64,000 bases of DNA from Achromobacter arsenitoxydans SY8 (GTDB lineage Bacteria > Pseudomonadota > Gammaproteobacteria > Burkholderiales > Burkholderiaceae_B): assembly GCF_000236785.1 (NCBI RefSeq), contig NZ_AGUF01000010.1, positions 1 through 64,000 on the forward strand, in the 5' to 3' direction. The translations under genes and the position numbers were made by a program. The first letter of the stretch is position 1, and each line of letters begins with the position of its first letter. The notes beneath the pieces are model-generated. The model searched no databases. It worked only from the letters and a program-made list of their open reading frames with translations, and was not told the origin of the DNA. Positions 1 to 7,608 of this stretch are shown in pieces.

Positions 1-113
1 GAAAGCCTAGTTTTACCTCCTCCGTTCGCGCCGACAAAGACAACCGACGAACCCGGCTCGACGCTAATCGTCACTGCCGCGTTGGGCGTAGGAATTTGAA
101 AGCTGAACGGCAT
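1..113 (-). CDS. AAA-type ATPase, N-terminal fragment cut by window edge
   Basis: Reading the minus strand from the ATG at 113 gives about 37 residues before the window ends. They contain a clear Walker A loop, VFVGANGGGKTRL, at about residues 26-38, preceded by a short beta-rich stretch. This N-terminal layout (P-loop within the first 40 residues, variant GGGKT) is typical of stand-alone AAA/ABC-like ATPases such as the OLD and PtuA type found in phage-defence and DNA-repair loci. That assignment is inference. An AGGG sequence lies about 8 bases upstream of the ATG. The surrounding DNA is AT-richer than the rest of the window, which fits horizontally acquired sequence. Everything after the P-loop is outside the window. 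Confidence 0.6.
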   Translation of the reverse strand, partial: MPFSFQIPTPNAAVTISVEPGSSVVFVGANGGGKTRL

Positions 114-539
114 GCGCGCCCTGTCTTAACTTAAATAGTCGACGCGGGAGTTTAATGCATGTCGATGCGCCTGTACCAATCAAACAAACCTGATTAGTCG
201 TTTTACTAAGCCGAAGATGAGAACGGTACAGCAACTACTCGGCGCGTGGTGCACCGACCCGTACGCAAGCCAGGCCTGGCTTAAGTATTCGCGATACTGA
301 CGGGCCACGAGCTACCGTTCGCCCAGCTTCGTCACGTCGCCAGTTGAGTGGCTGTTTGCTCCAAAAACGGATGTCGGGGTCGCAGAGTCCTGACTGCCCG
401 GAATGGGTCGAAATCAGCCGTCCCCTATACCACGCCAATACGTGCGTCACCCGCTCACTCGTACATTCTTCCGCAGTACAGGAAAGTGGCGAATTGACGC
501 CAGGGGTTGGATGCTGGAAGCCCTTTTGCAGCTTCCGCC
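114..539. other. Gene-free AT-richer stretch between the edge ATPase and alaE
   Basis: No convincing gene is seen here. Two open frames of 87 and about 100 codons cross it on opposite strands, but neither has a recognisable domain, a ribosome binding site or the GC-rich third positions of the neighbouring genes. Base composition is visibly less GC-rich than in the flanking alaE and GST genes, so it may be the boundary of an acquired segment. A short inverted repeat (GGAAGC at 516-521, GCTTCC at 531-536) sits just downstream of the alaE stop and could help end its transcript, but there is no T-run. Confidence 0.5.
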
Positions 540-998
540 TCAATAGTTCAGCGACATCGGCTTCTCCCCCCCAGGCGCCAGCCCAAACATCCGCCGAACC
601 CCGTTAAGAAACGCCCCATAAGGCCGCCCCAGCACCAACATCATCACCGCCGCCCCCAGCACTCCGCGCACCAACCCCCACCCCGTCGCGCCGCTAATGG
701 CAATAATCCCGGCATAAATCGGCACCTGAAAACTCATCAAAGCCAAGCTGTCCCAATGCACCCGGGATACCCGCGTATCGCCAGCATGGCTCATGACCCA
801 ATCGCGCCACATCCCATAAGGCCGTCCCACCGGAATCATGAGCGCACCGCCGATAAGCCGCGCGTGCAGCACCTGCTCCCAGCTCATTCCCGCGACCCAC
901 CGTTCGTTTATCACCCCGGTCGTCGTAAAGAACAGGACCAACGCCAACGTATCGGCGAGGTAAGCCCGCGAGGGGTGTGGCAATCGCATCTTGCGCAT
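540..998 (-). CDS. alaE: L-alanine exporter AlaE
   Basis: Small integral membrane protein of 152 residues, close to the 149 residues of E. coli AlaE. The core GMSWEQVLHARL followed by PYGMWRDWVM lines up with the AlaE family core (GMSFEQ...RL, then PYGMYRDLFM), and the second half repeats the pattern with LGRPYGAFLNGVRRMF. Four hydrophobic segments are visible at about residues 12-30, 44-62, 84-105 and 108-128. The family exports L-alanine, and some analogues, across the inner membrane when intracellular alanine is high. It is transcribed divergently from the GST gene. A second possible ATG lies three codons inside the one chosen. Confidence 0.88.
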   Translation of the reverse strand: MRKMRLPHPSRAYLADTLALVLFFTTTGVINERWVAGMSWEQVLHARLIGGALMIPVGRPYGMWRDWVMSHAGDTRVSRVHWDSLALMSFQVPIYAGIIAISGATGWGLVRGVLGAAVMMLVLGRPYGAFLNGVRRMFGLAPGGEKPMSLNY

Positions 999-1123
999 CA
1001 GCGAGCTATCCCCCTGCTTCTGTTCCGCATCCGTTCTCTCCTATCTGTATCTGGCGGCGCCTTCGCAGGCAGGCTAGACTGCCGCAACCCTGCCCCTGAA
1101 CACCCCCGCCAACCATACGCACC

Positions 1124-1747
1124 ATGCTGAAAATATTGGGAAAGTCCTCGTCCATCAATGTACGCAAGGTGCTGTGGACCTGCGCCGAACTGAATCTGCC
1201 TTTCGAGCGCGAGGATTGGGGTAGCGGGTTCCGCCCTACCAGTGATCCCGGCTTTCTGGCGCTCAATCCCAATGCGATGGTGCCCGTGCTGCAGGATGGG
1301 GGCTTTGTGTTGTGGGAGTCGAACAGCATCATCCGCTACCTGGCGGGGCAGTATGGCGGCCAGGGCCTGTACCCGGCGGAGCCGAAACGCCGGGCGCGGG
1401 TGGATCAATGGATGGACTGGCAGGCGACGGATCTGAACCGGTCGTGGAGCTATGCCTTCATGGCGCTGGCGCGGCAGTCGGCGTCGCATCGCGACACGGT
1501 GGCGATCGAGGCGTCGTGCCAGGCTTGGGGGCAGTTCATGGGTATTCTGGACCAGCGCCTGTCCGCCACGGGCGCGTATGTGGCGGGCGATGCGTTCACG
1601 TTGGCGGACATACCGGTCGGCCTGTCCGTGAACCGCTGGTTCGAGACGCCTTTTGATAAGCCGATGCTGCCCGCGGTGGCCGCGTATTACGACCGGCTGG
1701 CCGGGCGCGAGGGCTATCGGCTGTATGGCCGCAACGGGACGGCTTAG
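1124..1747 (+). CDS. Glutathione S-transferase family protein
   Basis: Cytosolic GST of 207 residues with the usual two-domain layout: a thioredoxin-like domain at about 1-80 ([13 protein letters not shown] near the active site, then [12 protein letters not shown] and [10 protein letters not shown], the glutathione gamma-glutamyl binding loop) and an alpha-helical C-terminal domain with FTLADIPVG as N-capping/hydrophobic staple motif. The substrate cannot be read from sequence; such proteins conjugate glutathione to electrophiles or act as peroxidases. It stands alone, divergent from alaE and convergent with sodC. A possible -10 element (TAGACT) lies at about 1074-1079. No strong Shine-Dalgarno sequence precedes the ATG. 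Confidence 0.9.
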   Translation: MLKILGKSSSINVRKVLWTCAELNLPFEREDWGSGFRPTSDPGFLALNPNAMVPVLQDGGFVLWESNSIIRYLAGQYGGQGLYPAEPKRRARVDQWMDWQATDLNRSWSYAFMALARQSASHRDTVAIEASCQAWGQFMGILDQRLSATGAYVAGDAFTLADIPVGLSVNRWFETPFDKPMLPAVAAYYDRLAGREGYRLYGRNGTA

Positions 1748-1759
1748 GCGCAATTGATG

Positions 1760-1782
1760 ATGCGCCGGCGGCGCCGGCGCAT
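1760..1782. terminator. Bidirectional hairpin between convergent GST and sodC genes
   Basis: Perfect 10-base inverted repeat (ATGCGCCGGC at 1760-1769, GCCGGCGCAT at 1773-1782) with a three-base loop, exactly between the convergent stop codons of the GST gene and sodC. On the plus strand a short TTT follows. The position and very stable stem argue for a shared terminator, although the T-run is short. Confidence 0.6.
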
Positions 1783-1791
1783 TTGCGTGGC

Positions 1792-2316
1792 TTATTTGAC
1801 GACGCCGCAGACCAGGCGCCCGCCTCCGCCGCCCAGGGGCTCGGGCTTGTCGCTGTAGTTGTCGCCGCCAGCGTGGATCATGAGGGCGCGGCCCTTTACG
1901 TCGGCCAGCTTCAGGTGCGGGGCGACGACGGCCTTGGTGGCGGAGCCGTCGGCGGCGACCGTGAGGAACGGCAGGTCGCCTTGGTGGCCGTCGGTGGCCA
2001 TGGGGCCTTTGTGGGACTTGGTGCCCTTGGGGTCGAGGTGACCGCCCGCGCCGCCGCCGGGCGCCATTTTGTTGTTCACCATGCCCGGCTCGCAGGAGCC
2101 TTTTTCATGGACGTGGAAGCCGCGTTCGCCGGGGGGCAGGCCTTTCAGGTGGGGCGTGAGCTGCAGCCCTTCCTTGGTGTCTTTCAGGGTGATGGTGCCG
2201 GCGCTCTTGCCGACGCCCTCGGGCGTCAGGAACGACATCGAGACGTCTTCGGCCAGCGCGGCGCTGGACGCGCCCGCAAATGCCAGGGCCGTGACAAGCA
2301 TCGAGATTTTCTTCAT
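1792..2316 (-). CDS. sodC: Periplasmic Cu/Zn superoxide dismutase
   Basis: Enzyme of 174 residues that dismutates superoxide in the periplasm. Residues 1-22 are a Sec signal peptide ending in AALA. All metal ligands of bacterial SodC are present: His68 and His70 in GFHVHEKG, bridging His93 in GGHLDP, His102, His111, Asp114 in GDLPFL, and His148 in ALMIHAGGDNY. Cys75 and Cys170 form the conserved disulfide. The reading frame extends upstream to 2481, but the ATG at 2316 is preceded by GGAGG about 8 bases away and begins the signal peptide, so it is chosen. It is a single-gene unit; the 157 bases upstream hold its promoter, with no operator that I can name. Confidence 0.95.
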   Translation of the reverse strand: MKKISMLVTALAFAGASSAALAEDVSMSFLTPEGVGKSAGTITLKDTKEGLQLTPHLKGLPPGERGFHVHEKGSCEPGMVNNKMAPGGGAGGHLDPKGTKSHKGPMATDGHQGDLPFLTVAADGSATKAVVAPHLKLADVKGRALMIHAGGDNYSDKPEPLGGGGGRLVCGVVK

Positions 2317-2473
2317 GAATTGCCTCCAGGGATGATGCCCGCGAGTTGCGGGCGGCCGGCGGCGCAAGGCCCGCCCTGCTCCGCCAGTGGCGCAGATGAC
2401 AATAGCACCGGCGCCGGGCGGTCGGCCAGCAAACTTCATTCCTGATACAAGGTTGTGACATGGTGTGGGGCGG

Positions 2474-3802
2474 CTACCCATTCACCAGCAACACCACCCC
2501 ATGCAGCAGCACGCCGATCAGCCCGCCGACCAGCGTGCCGTTGAAGCGGATGTATTGCAGATCCCGCCCCACGCTCAGTTCCAGCTCGTTGACCAGATGC
2601 CGCTCGTCCCAGTTCTTCACGGTGCGCGAGATGTGTTCGGTGACGCCGACGCGCAGGCGACCGGTGAGGCGGCGGGCAGCGCCCAGGATGTGGTTGTTGA
2701 TGGCTGCTCGCAGGCCGGGGTCCTGGCCCAGTTTGCGGGCCAGCGCCAGCAATGCGCTTTCCAGGTGCGCGGCCAGGGCGGAGTGTTCGTCGGACAGGTC
2801 GCGCCGCAGCGCGGCATGGATGTCGTCCCACAGGCCCTGGACATATTCCTGGACCTTGGGGTGGTCGATGGCGCGCTGTTTGAGTGATTCGACCTGTTCG
2901 GCCAGCGCCGGATCGCTTTTCAGGCGCTCGATGTAGTTCATCACCCAGGCTTCGTAGTCGCGCCGCACAGGATGGCCAGGTTCGGACAGGACGTCGCGCA
3001 GTTCTTCCACCAGCGCCCGGGCAAGGCGGTCGGCCAGGTTGTCGGCGATACCGTCCACGGATTTGACGACGTCGACGGCCGCGATGATGCGCGGCCATTC
3101 CTTGCGGGCGAATTTCACCAGCAGGGTCGACGCCCGCTCCTTGACGTCTTCTTCCGCCAGGTAGCCGCCCAGCCGTTCCAGGGCGGCGTCCAGCAGTTCC
3201 TGGTGGCGGCCGTCGCGAGTCAGAAGGCCCAGCACTTCGCCCGCGGTGCCGGCCGCGTCCCAGCGCCGCAGGTTGCTGACCACGAATTCCTGGATGACGC
3301 CGCGCACCGCCCGGTCGTCCAGCAGGTCCAGGGTCTGCAGGGCGACCCGGCGCGCGCCGTCGCTCAGGGCGTGCGCCTGGGCGGGCCGGGCCAGCCAGCG
3401 GCTGAGCCGGGCGGCGGGATCGAAGACGCGCAGTTTTTCGATAAGCGTGTCCGGGTCCAGGAAGTGGTCGCGCACGAACACGGCCAGGCTGTCGCCGATG
3501 CGGTCCTTGTTGCTGGGGATGATGGCGGTATGCGGGATGGGCAGTCCCATCGGGCGGCGGAACAGCGCCACGACGGCGAACCAGTCGGCCAGGGCGCCCA
3601 CGGTGGCCGCTTCGCAGAAGGCCCGCACCCAGGCCCACGGCCCCTGCCCGCCCATGACGTGGCTGGTGATGAAGCCGCTGACCATGGCCGCCAGCAGGGC
3701 CAGCGCCGCGATTTTCATCCGGCGCAGCTGCGCGCGGCGCGCGTCGGAATCCAGGGCGGAGCGCGTGGCGGCAAAGGCGGTGGAACGGGATGTATCGGTC
3801 AT
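2474..3802 (-). CDS. DUF445 family membrane-anchored protein
   Basis: Protein of 442 residues from the chosen ATG, resembling E. coli YjiN and the DUF445 family, whose function is unknown. It has one hydrophobic helix near the N-terminus (about residues 22-44, IAALALLAAMVSGFITSHVMG), a loop rich in WFAVVALFRRPMG-like residues typical of the family, a long helical, charged middle, and a second hydrophobic segment at the very C-terminus (GGLIGVLLHGVVLLV). An in-frame ATG at 3832 would add ten residues; neither start has a strong ribosome binding site. It is the last of three minus-strand genes after the AI-2E permease and the antiporter and may be cotranscribed with them. Confidence 0.85.
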   Translation of the reverse strand: MTDTSRSTAFAATRSALDSDARRAQLRRMKIAALALLAAMVSGFITSHVMGGQGPWAWVRAFCEAATVGALADWFAVVALFRRPMGLPIPHTAIIPSNKDRIGDSLAVFVRDHFLDPDTLIEKLRVFDPAARLSRWLARPAQAHALSDGARRVALQTLDLLDDRAVRGVIQEFVVSNLRRWDAAGTAGEVLGLLTRDGRHQELLDAALERLGGYLAEEDVKERASTLLVKFARKEWPRIIAAVDVVKSVDGIADNLADRLARALVEELRDVLSEPGHPVRRDYEAWVMNYIERLKSDPALAEQVESLKQRAIDHPKVQEYVQGLWDDIHAALRRDLSDEHSALAAHLESALLALARKLGQDPGLRAAINNHILGAARRLTGRLRVGVTEHISRTVKNWDERHLVNELELSVGRDLQYIRFNGTLVGGLIGVLLHGVVLLVNG

Positions 3803-3880
3803 GAAAAATCCGGCGAAATGAGGCACCAGCATACCAACTCGCCATGGCGCGGCCGTTGCGCCGCGGCACCCGGGATGGAG

Positions 3881-5209
3881 TCAGCGGCGGCCGTCGGGCC
3901 GGCGGCGGTAATACCATGTCAGCAAAGGCGACGCCGTGACGCCGTGCACCAGCACCGATCCGGCGATGGCGGCGAGCAGCAGCGGCGCCAGTTCGCGCGC
4001 CACGTCGTGCGGCGCTTGCTCGACGGCCAGCATCAGATAATAGAAGGCGCCGACGCCGCGGATGCCCAGCCAGCTCGCCATCCAGCGCTGCCGGCTGTTC
4101 ATGGAAGACCCGGCCAGGGCCAGCATTACGCTGACCGGGCGCACGGCGACGAACAGGGCCGCCGCGGCCAAGAGCGGCGTCCAGGCCAGCATTTCGCGCC
4201 AGTACGCCGACACCACGCTGCCGATAATCAGCATCAGCGCCAATTCCACGAAGCGTTCCAGCCCGACCGAGACCGCCATCATGGACTCGGCCAGATGGGC
4301 GTGGGCCAGTTGCGGATCCTGCGCGCTGGCTTCCTGCTCGGCGGGCGTCACCGCTTCCACCGCCTGGCGCGGGCTGCGGGCGCCGCCGGTGGCGCGCAGT
4401 TCCTGCTGGCGCAGGGCGACGCCGGCGCAGAACACTGCCAGGAAGCCATAGCCGTGGGCAAGCAAGGTCGCGCCGTAGCACAGGGCGATCAGCCCCAGCG
4501 CCAGGAACTCGTCCAGCCCCAGCGCGTTGCCGTAGCGGATGCGCAACATGGCGATGAAGCGTTCGCTGCCGGTGCCCATCAGCCAGCCGATGGCGATGGC
4601 TACGGCCACGCCCCAAGTCATTTCGGCGGCCGTCGCCCAGGGGTTTTCTAGCCCGGCGGGCCCGGCGTTGCACAGGGCGATTCCCAGCACCACAAACGGA
4701 AACGCGGCGCCGTCGTTGGCGCCGCCCTCTCCGGACAGCGCAAAGCGCAGCGGCTCTTCGTCGCCAGCCTCGACCGGACGCAGTTCATTGGCCAGGACCG
4801 GATCGGTAGGCGCCATCGCCGCGGCCAGCAGCAGCGCCGGCCCCCAGGCCAGTCCAAGCGCCAGATGGCCCAGGGCCATCATCAGCCCGATCGTCAGCAG
4901 CATGGCGGGCGCCGCCAGGCGCAACGGAAGCCGCCACAAGGGGTCGCCGCAGGCGGCGCGCAGGTGCATGCCAATGGCGAACAGCGAGACCGGCAAGGCG
5001 GCCTCGGCGATCAGGCGCAGCGCGTGGCGGTCGTCAAACAGATCCGGCGTCAAGAGGCCCAGGCCGGCAGGCCCGATCAGAAAGCCCGCCGCCAGATACA
5101 CCATTGCGCCCGTCATGGGCAGCAGGTCGATGAAGCGCCTGGCCAGCGCCATCAGCACAAGCAGCGCGCCCACCAGCAGGAACCAGACGGCCTCGATGTT
5201 CACATGCAC
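3881..5209 (-). CDS. Cation:proton antiporter, CPA1/NhaP type
   Basis: Integral membrane protein of 442 residues with about 12 hydrophobic segments. Two signatures point to the monovalent cation/proton antiporter-1 branch: AMAPTDPVLANEL in the fifth to sixth helix region, containing the conserved Asp, and SGEGGANDGAAFPFV, where the second conserved acidic pair lies. These carry the ion-binding acidic residues of NhaP-like exchangers that swap cytoplasmic Na+ or K+ for protons. It has no long cytoplasmic C-terminal regulatory domain. It follows the AI-2E family gene by 18 bases, so the two are probably cotranscribed. Ion preference cannot be inferred. Confidence 0.87.
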   Translation of the reverse strand: MHVNIEAVWFLLVGALLVLMALARRFIDLLPMTGAMVYLAAGFLIGPAGLGLLTPDLFDDRHALRLIAEAALPVSLFAIGMHLRAACGDPLWRLPLRLAAPAMLLTIGLMMALGHLALGLAWGPALLLAAAMAPTDPVLANELRPVEAGDEEPLRFALSGEGGANDGAAFPFVVLGIALCNAGPAGLENPWATAAEMTWGVAVAIAIGWLMGTGSERFIAMLRIRYGNALGLDEFLALGLIALCYGATLLAHGYGFLAVFCAGVALRQQELRATGGARSPRQAVEAVTPAEQEASAQDPQLAHAHLAESMMAVSVGLERFVELALMLIIGSVVSAYWREMLAWTPLLAAAALFVAVRPVSVMLALAGSSMNSRQRWMASWLGIRGVGAFYYLMLAVEQAPHDVARELAPLLLAAIAGSVLVHGVTASPLLTWYYRRRPDGRR

Positions 5210-5227
5210 GCTCCATCCGCGGCGGCG

Positions 5228-6430
5228 CTACTCGCCCAGGAATTCCGACACCGCCTCCAGGCCCTCGATGTGATCCGCCACCACCTTGGCGATGAACGCG
5301 ATGGGCACCGAGAGCAGCGTGCCCCACACGCCCCACAGCCAGGTGAAGAGCAGCAGCAGGATGAACACCGCGACGGCGTTCATCTTGGCGATGCGGCCCG
5401 ACATCCACGTGGTGATGACCACGCCCATCAGCAGGGCGATCGCCACCGAACTCAGGGCTACCGCCAGCGCGGGGCCCAGTTCGCCAAACTGCACCAGGCC
5501 CGCGATGCCGGTGCCCACCGCCGTCAGCAGCGGGCCGAAGTACGGAATGATGTGCAGCGCGCCCGCGACGATGGCCCAGGTGGCGGCGTTTTCCAGGCCC
5601 AGCAGGCGGAAGGCCGCCCACGACAGCAGCGCCAGCGCCACATTGGTGACGAGCATCATCGCCATGTACATGTGGATGGAGCTGTTGATCTGGTCCAGCA
5701 TGTGCACGCTGATCTTCTTTTGCGACAGGGTCTTGCCCGCCACCTTCACGAATTTGCGCTTGAAGGCGTTGCCCGACAGCAGCAGGAAGAACACCAGGAA
5801 CACGCACATGGTGGCCTGGCCCACAAAAGAGGCCACGCTCTTGGAGCCCCACAGCAGGATGTCGGTGAGCCCGCCATCGGACTTGGCGACGACCACCTGC
5901 CCCGCCGGCGGCGCCTTGCCGGAATCCTGCAGGAAACTTGCCGCGCCCCTGAGCTTTTCCAGGAAGGACCCGTCCCCGCTCCACAGGCCGCCCAATGTGC
6001 GGGACAGCTTGCCCGATATCTCCGGCAGCGCATGGACGATGTCGGCAACCTGATCCTGGGTCACGTAGAACAGGCCGACCAGCGCAACCGCGATGGCGGA
6101 CATCAGCACCACGGTGCCCAGCGCGCGCGGCAGGCGCGCCCGCTCCATCAGGGTCACCGCGGGATCCAGGGCGTAGGCCACGACAATGGCCATCACGACG
6201 GGAACAATGAATTCCTGCGCAAGCTTCAGGCTGAACAGGACGGCCAGCACCGTCAACGTGACCAGGCAGACGCCGCGCGCGCGCACGGCCGGCGTGACGG
6301 GCGCGGACGGCTCGATCAGGCCCGCGTCCTGCGCCGTGACTTTTTCCTGGGGCGGTTCGGACGGTTCGGCCGCAGCCGGGGCGGCCTCGGCCGGGGCCGC
6401 AGGCTGCGCAGTGGTCACGCTATCCATCAT
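5228..6430 (-). CDS. AI-2E family (PerM-like) membrane transporter
   Basis: Protein of 400 residues with a Pro/Ala/Glu-rich cytoplasmic N-terminus (about 1-45) and seven or eight hydrophobic segments arranged as in the PerM/AI-2E exporter family: two helices near 60-90, one at about 115-135, a soluble stretch, then a C-terminal helical block ending GVWGTLLSVPIAFIAKVVADH. Some members export autoinducer-2, others have been linked to Na+/H+ antiport; the actual substrate is unknown. The start at 6430 is preceded by GGGGGGA, whereas the open frame extends to 6523 without a ribosome site. Next to a cation/proton antiporter, an ion-related role is plausible (inference). Confidence 0.85.
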   Translation of the reverse strand: MMDSVTTAQPAAPAEAAPAAAEPSEPPQEKVTAQDAGLIEPSAPVTPAVRARGVCLVTLTVLAVLFSLKLAQEFIVPVVMAIVVAYALDPAVTLMERARLPRALGTVVLMSAIAVALVGLFYVTQDQVADIVHALPEISGKLSRTLGGLWSGDGSFLEKLRGAASFLQDSGKAPPAGQVVVAKSDGGLTDILLWGSKSVASFVGQATMCVFLVFFLLLSGNAFKRKFVKVAGKTLSQKKISVHMLDQINSSIHMYMAMMLVTNVALALLSWAAFRLLGLENAATWAIVAGALHIIPYFGPLLTAVGTGIAGLVQFGELGPALAVALSSVAIALLMGVVITTWMSGRIAKMNAVAVFILLLLFTWLWGVWGTLLSVPIAFIAKVVADHIEGLEAVSEFLGE

Positions 6431-6482
6431 TCCCCCCGCATTCGATTGCCGAATGCCCCCAGCAAGCGCCGTGCCCGACGCC

Positions 6483-7415
6483 CTACCCGCCGCCGACGGC
6501 CAGCAGGCCGGCTTCGCCGTCATGGCGGCGCTGGGCCCGGTCCAGGATGAATTCGATCATCATCGACAGCGCCCGCGGATGGTGGCGGTTGGGCATGTAG
6601 AGCATGTACATGCCGCGCCCGAAGATGCTCAGGCGCCAGTCGGTCAGCGCGGGCACCAGGTCGCCGTTCGCGATGTCGTCGTGCACGACGTAGTCGGGCA
6701 CCACGCCCACCCCGATGCCGGCGCGGATGGCGTCGCGCAGGAAGGCGTAGTTGCGCGAGATGACGGTGGGTTCCAGCACCACGTGCTGGCGGGGCTGGCC
6801 GCCGTAGTAGGCGGACAGGCGCAGCGGCCTGCCGATGACGGCGGCGCTGATGACGGGCGTGCCGGCCAGGTCTTCCGGGCGTTGCGGCAGGCCCCGGCTC
6901 TCGGCGTAGGCGCGGGACGCGCAGGCCACGTAGCGGACCTGGCCCAGTTCTCGGGCCACCAGGTGCTGGGGCGGCTCGGACATGATGCGCACGGCGATGT
7001 CCACTTCGTCGCGCAGCAGGTCTTCGACGCTGTTTTCGAACAGCACGTCCAGCACGATGTCCGGATAGGCCGCCTTGAACTCCAGCAGCCAGGGCGTCAT
7101 CACGAATTGCCCGTAGCCGCTGGGCACGCTGAGCCGGACCTTGCCCTGCGGGGTCTTGCCCAGTGTCTCGACCGATTCGCGGGCGGCGGCCAGTTCGTCC
7201 TGGATGCTGCGCCCATGCTTGTAGAGCTTCAGGCCGATTTCCGTGGGTTCCACGCGCCGCGTCGTGCGCCGGACAAGCTGCATGCCCACCGAGCGCTCAA
7301 GCTGGTTAAGGTGGTAGCTGACGTTGGCGCGCGTCATCTTGAGCCGGCGCGCCGCTTCGCTCAGGTTGCCCGCGTCCAGGATCTCCACCAGCAATGTCAG
7401 CGATTTGGTGTCCAT
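6483..7415 (-). CDS. LysR-family transcriptional regulator
   Basis: Regulator of 310 residues. The N-terminal winged helix-turn-helix (about 1-60) reads SLTLLVEILDAGNLSEAARR then SYHLNQLERSVGMQLVRRTTRRV, followed by a periplasmic-binding-like effector domain from about residue 90. Its type (LAGTPVI and FGRGMYMLYMPNRH motifs) resembles the CrgA/DsdC-like group of LysR proteins. It is divergent from the beta-oxidation operon starting at 7609, with repeated TTGTCA-like boxes between them, so it most likely controls that operon and itself. The ATG at 7415 is chosen because it begins the helix-turn-helix domain; the frame upstream has no support. Confidence 0.9.
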   Translation of the reverse strand: MDTKSLTLLVEILDAGNLSEAARRLKMTRANVSYHLNQLERSVGMQLVRRTTRRVEPTEIGLKLYKHGRSIQDELAAARESVETLGKTPQGKVRLSVPSGYGQFVMTPWLLEFKAAYPDIVLDVLFENSVEDLLRDEVDIAVRIMSEPPQHLVARELGQVRYVACASRAYAESRGLPQRPEDLAGTPVISAAVIGRPLRLSAYYGGQPRQHVVLEPTVISRNYAFLRDAIRAGIGVGVVPDYVVHDDIANGDLVPALTDWRLSIFGRGMYMLYMPNRHHPRALSMMIEFILDRAQRRHDGEAGLLAVGGG

Positions 7416-7434
7416 AGCGCGCTCCCGGCGTGAA

Positions 7435-7482
7435 TTGTCAAAATTTATTGTCCAGACTGTCAATTCTGGATGGCATTGTCAA
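7435..7482. promoter_or_regulatory. Putative LysR operator region with repeated TTGTCA boxes
   Basis: Four similar heptamers lie in 48 bases: TTGTCAA (7435), TTGTCCA (7448), CTGTCAA (7457) and TTGTCAA (7476). Overlapping them is a dyad TCCAGA (7451-7456), eight bases, TCTGGA (7465-7470), of the size expected for a LysR recognition site. The cluster lies just upstream of the LysR ATG at 7415 and about 130-170 bases before the divergent operon. The sequences are seen; regulation is inferred. Confidence 0.5.
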
Positions 7483-7608
7483 GACATCTTTGCTGGGAAA
7501 GAATAAAGCCATAAGAGACGGGCCGCTTTGGCCCGCCCCGCTCCGTTCGCGCTGCCGCCGGTCCCCCGCCCGGCGCGCGGGCAGGAAGCAACCACGGAGA
7601 CACTGTCC

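Noticed and set aside
235-607. Overlapping small frames of 87 and 102 codons
   Set aside because: No ribosome site, no similarity I recognise, unusual composition; more likely non-coding remnants.
2436-4673. Minus-strand frame of 745 codons over DUF445 and the antiporter
   Set aside because: Arg/Ala/Pro-rich out-of-frame translation of two well-supported genes.
4865-6550. Long plus-strand frame of 561 codons
   Set aside because: Antisense to the antiporter and AI-2E genes, rich in His/Gln/Arg, no domain; a GC-driven shadow.
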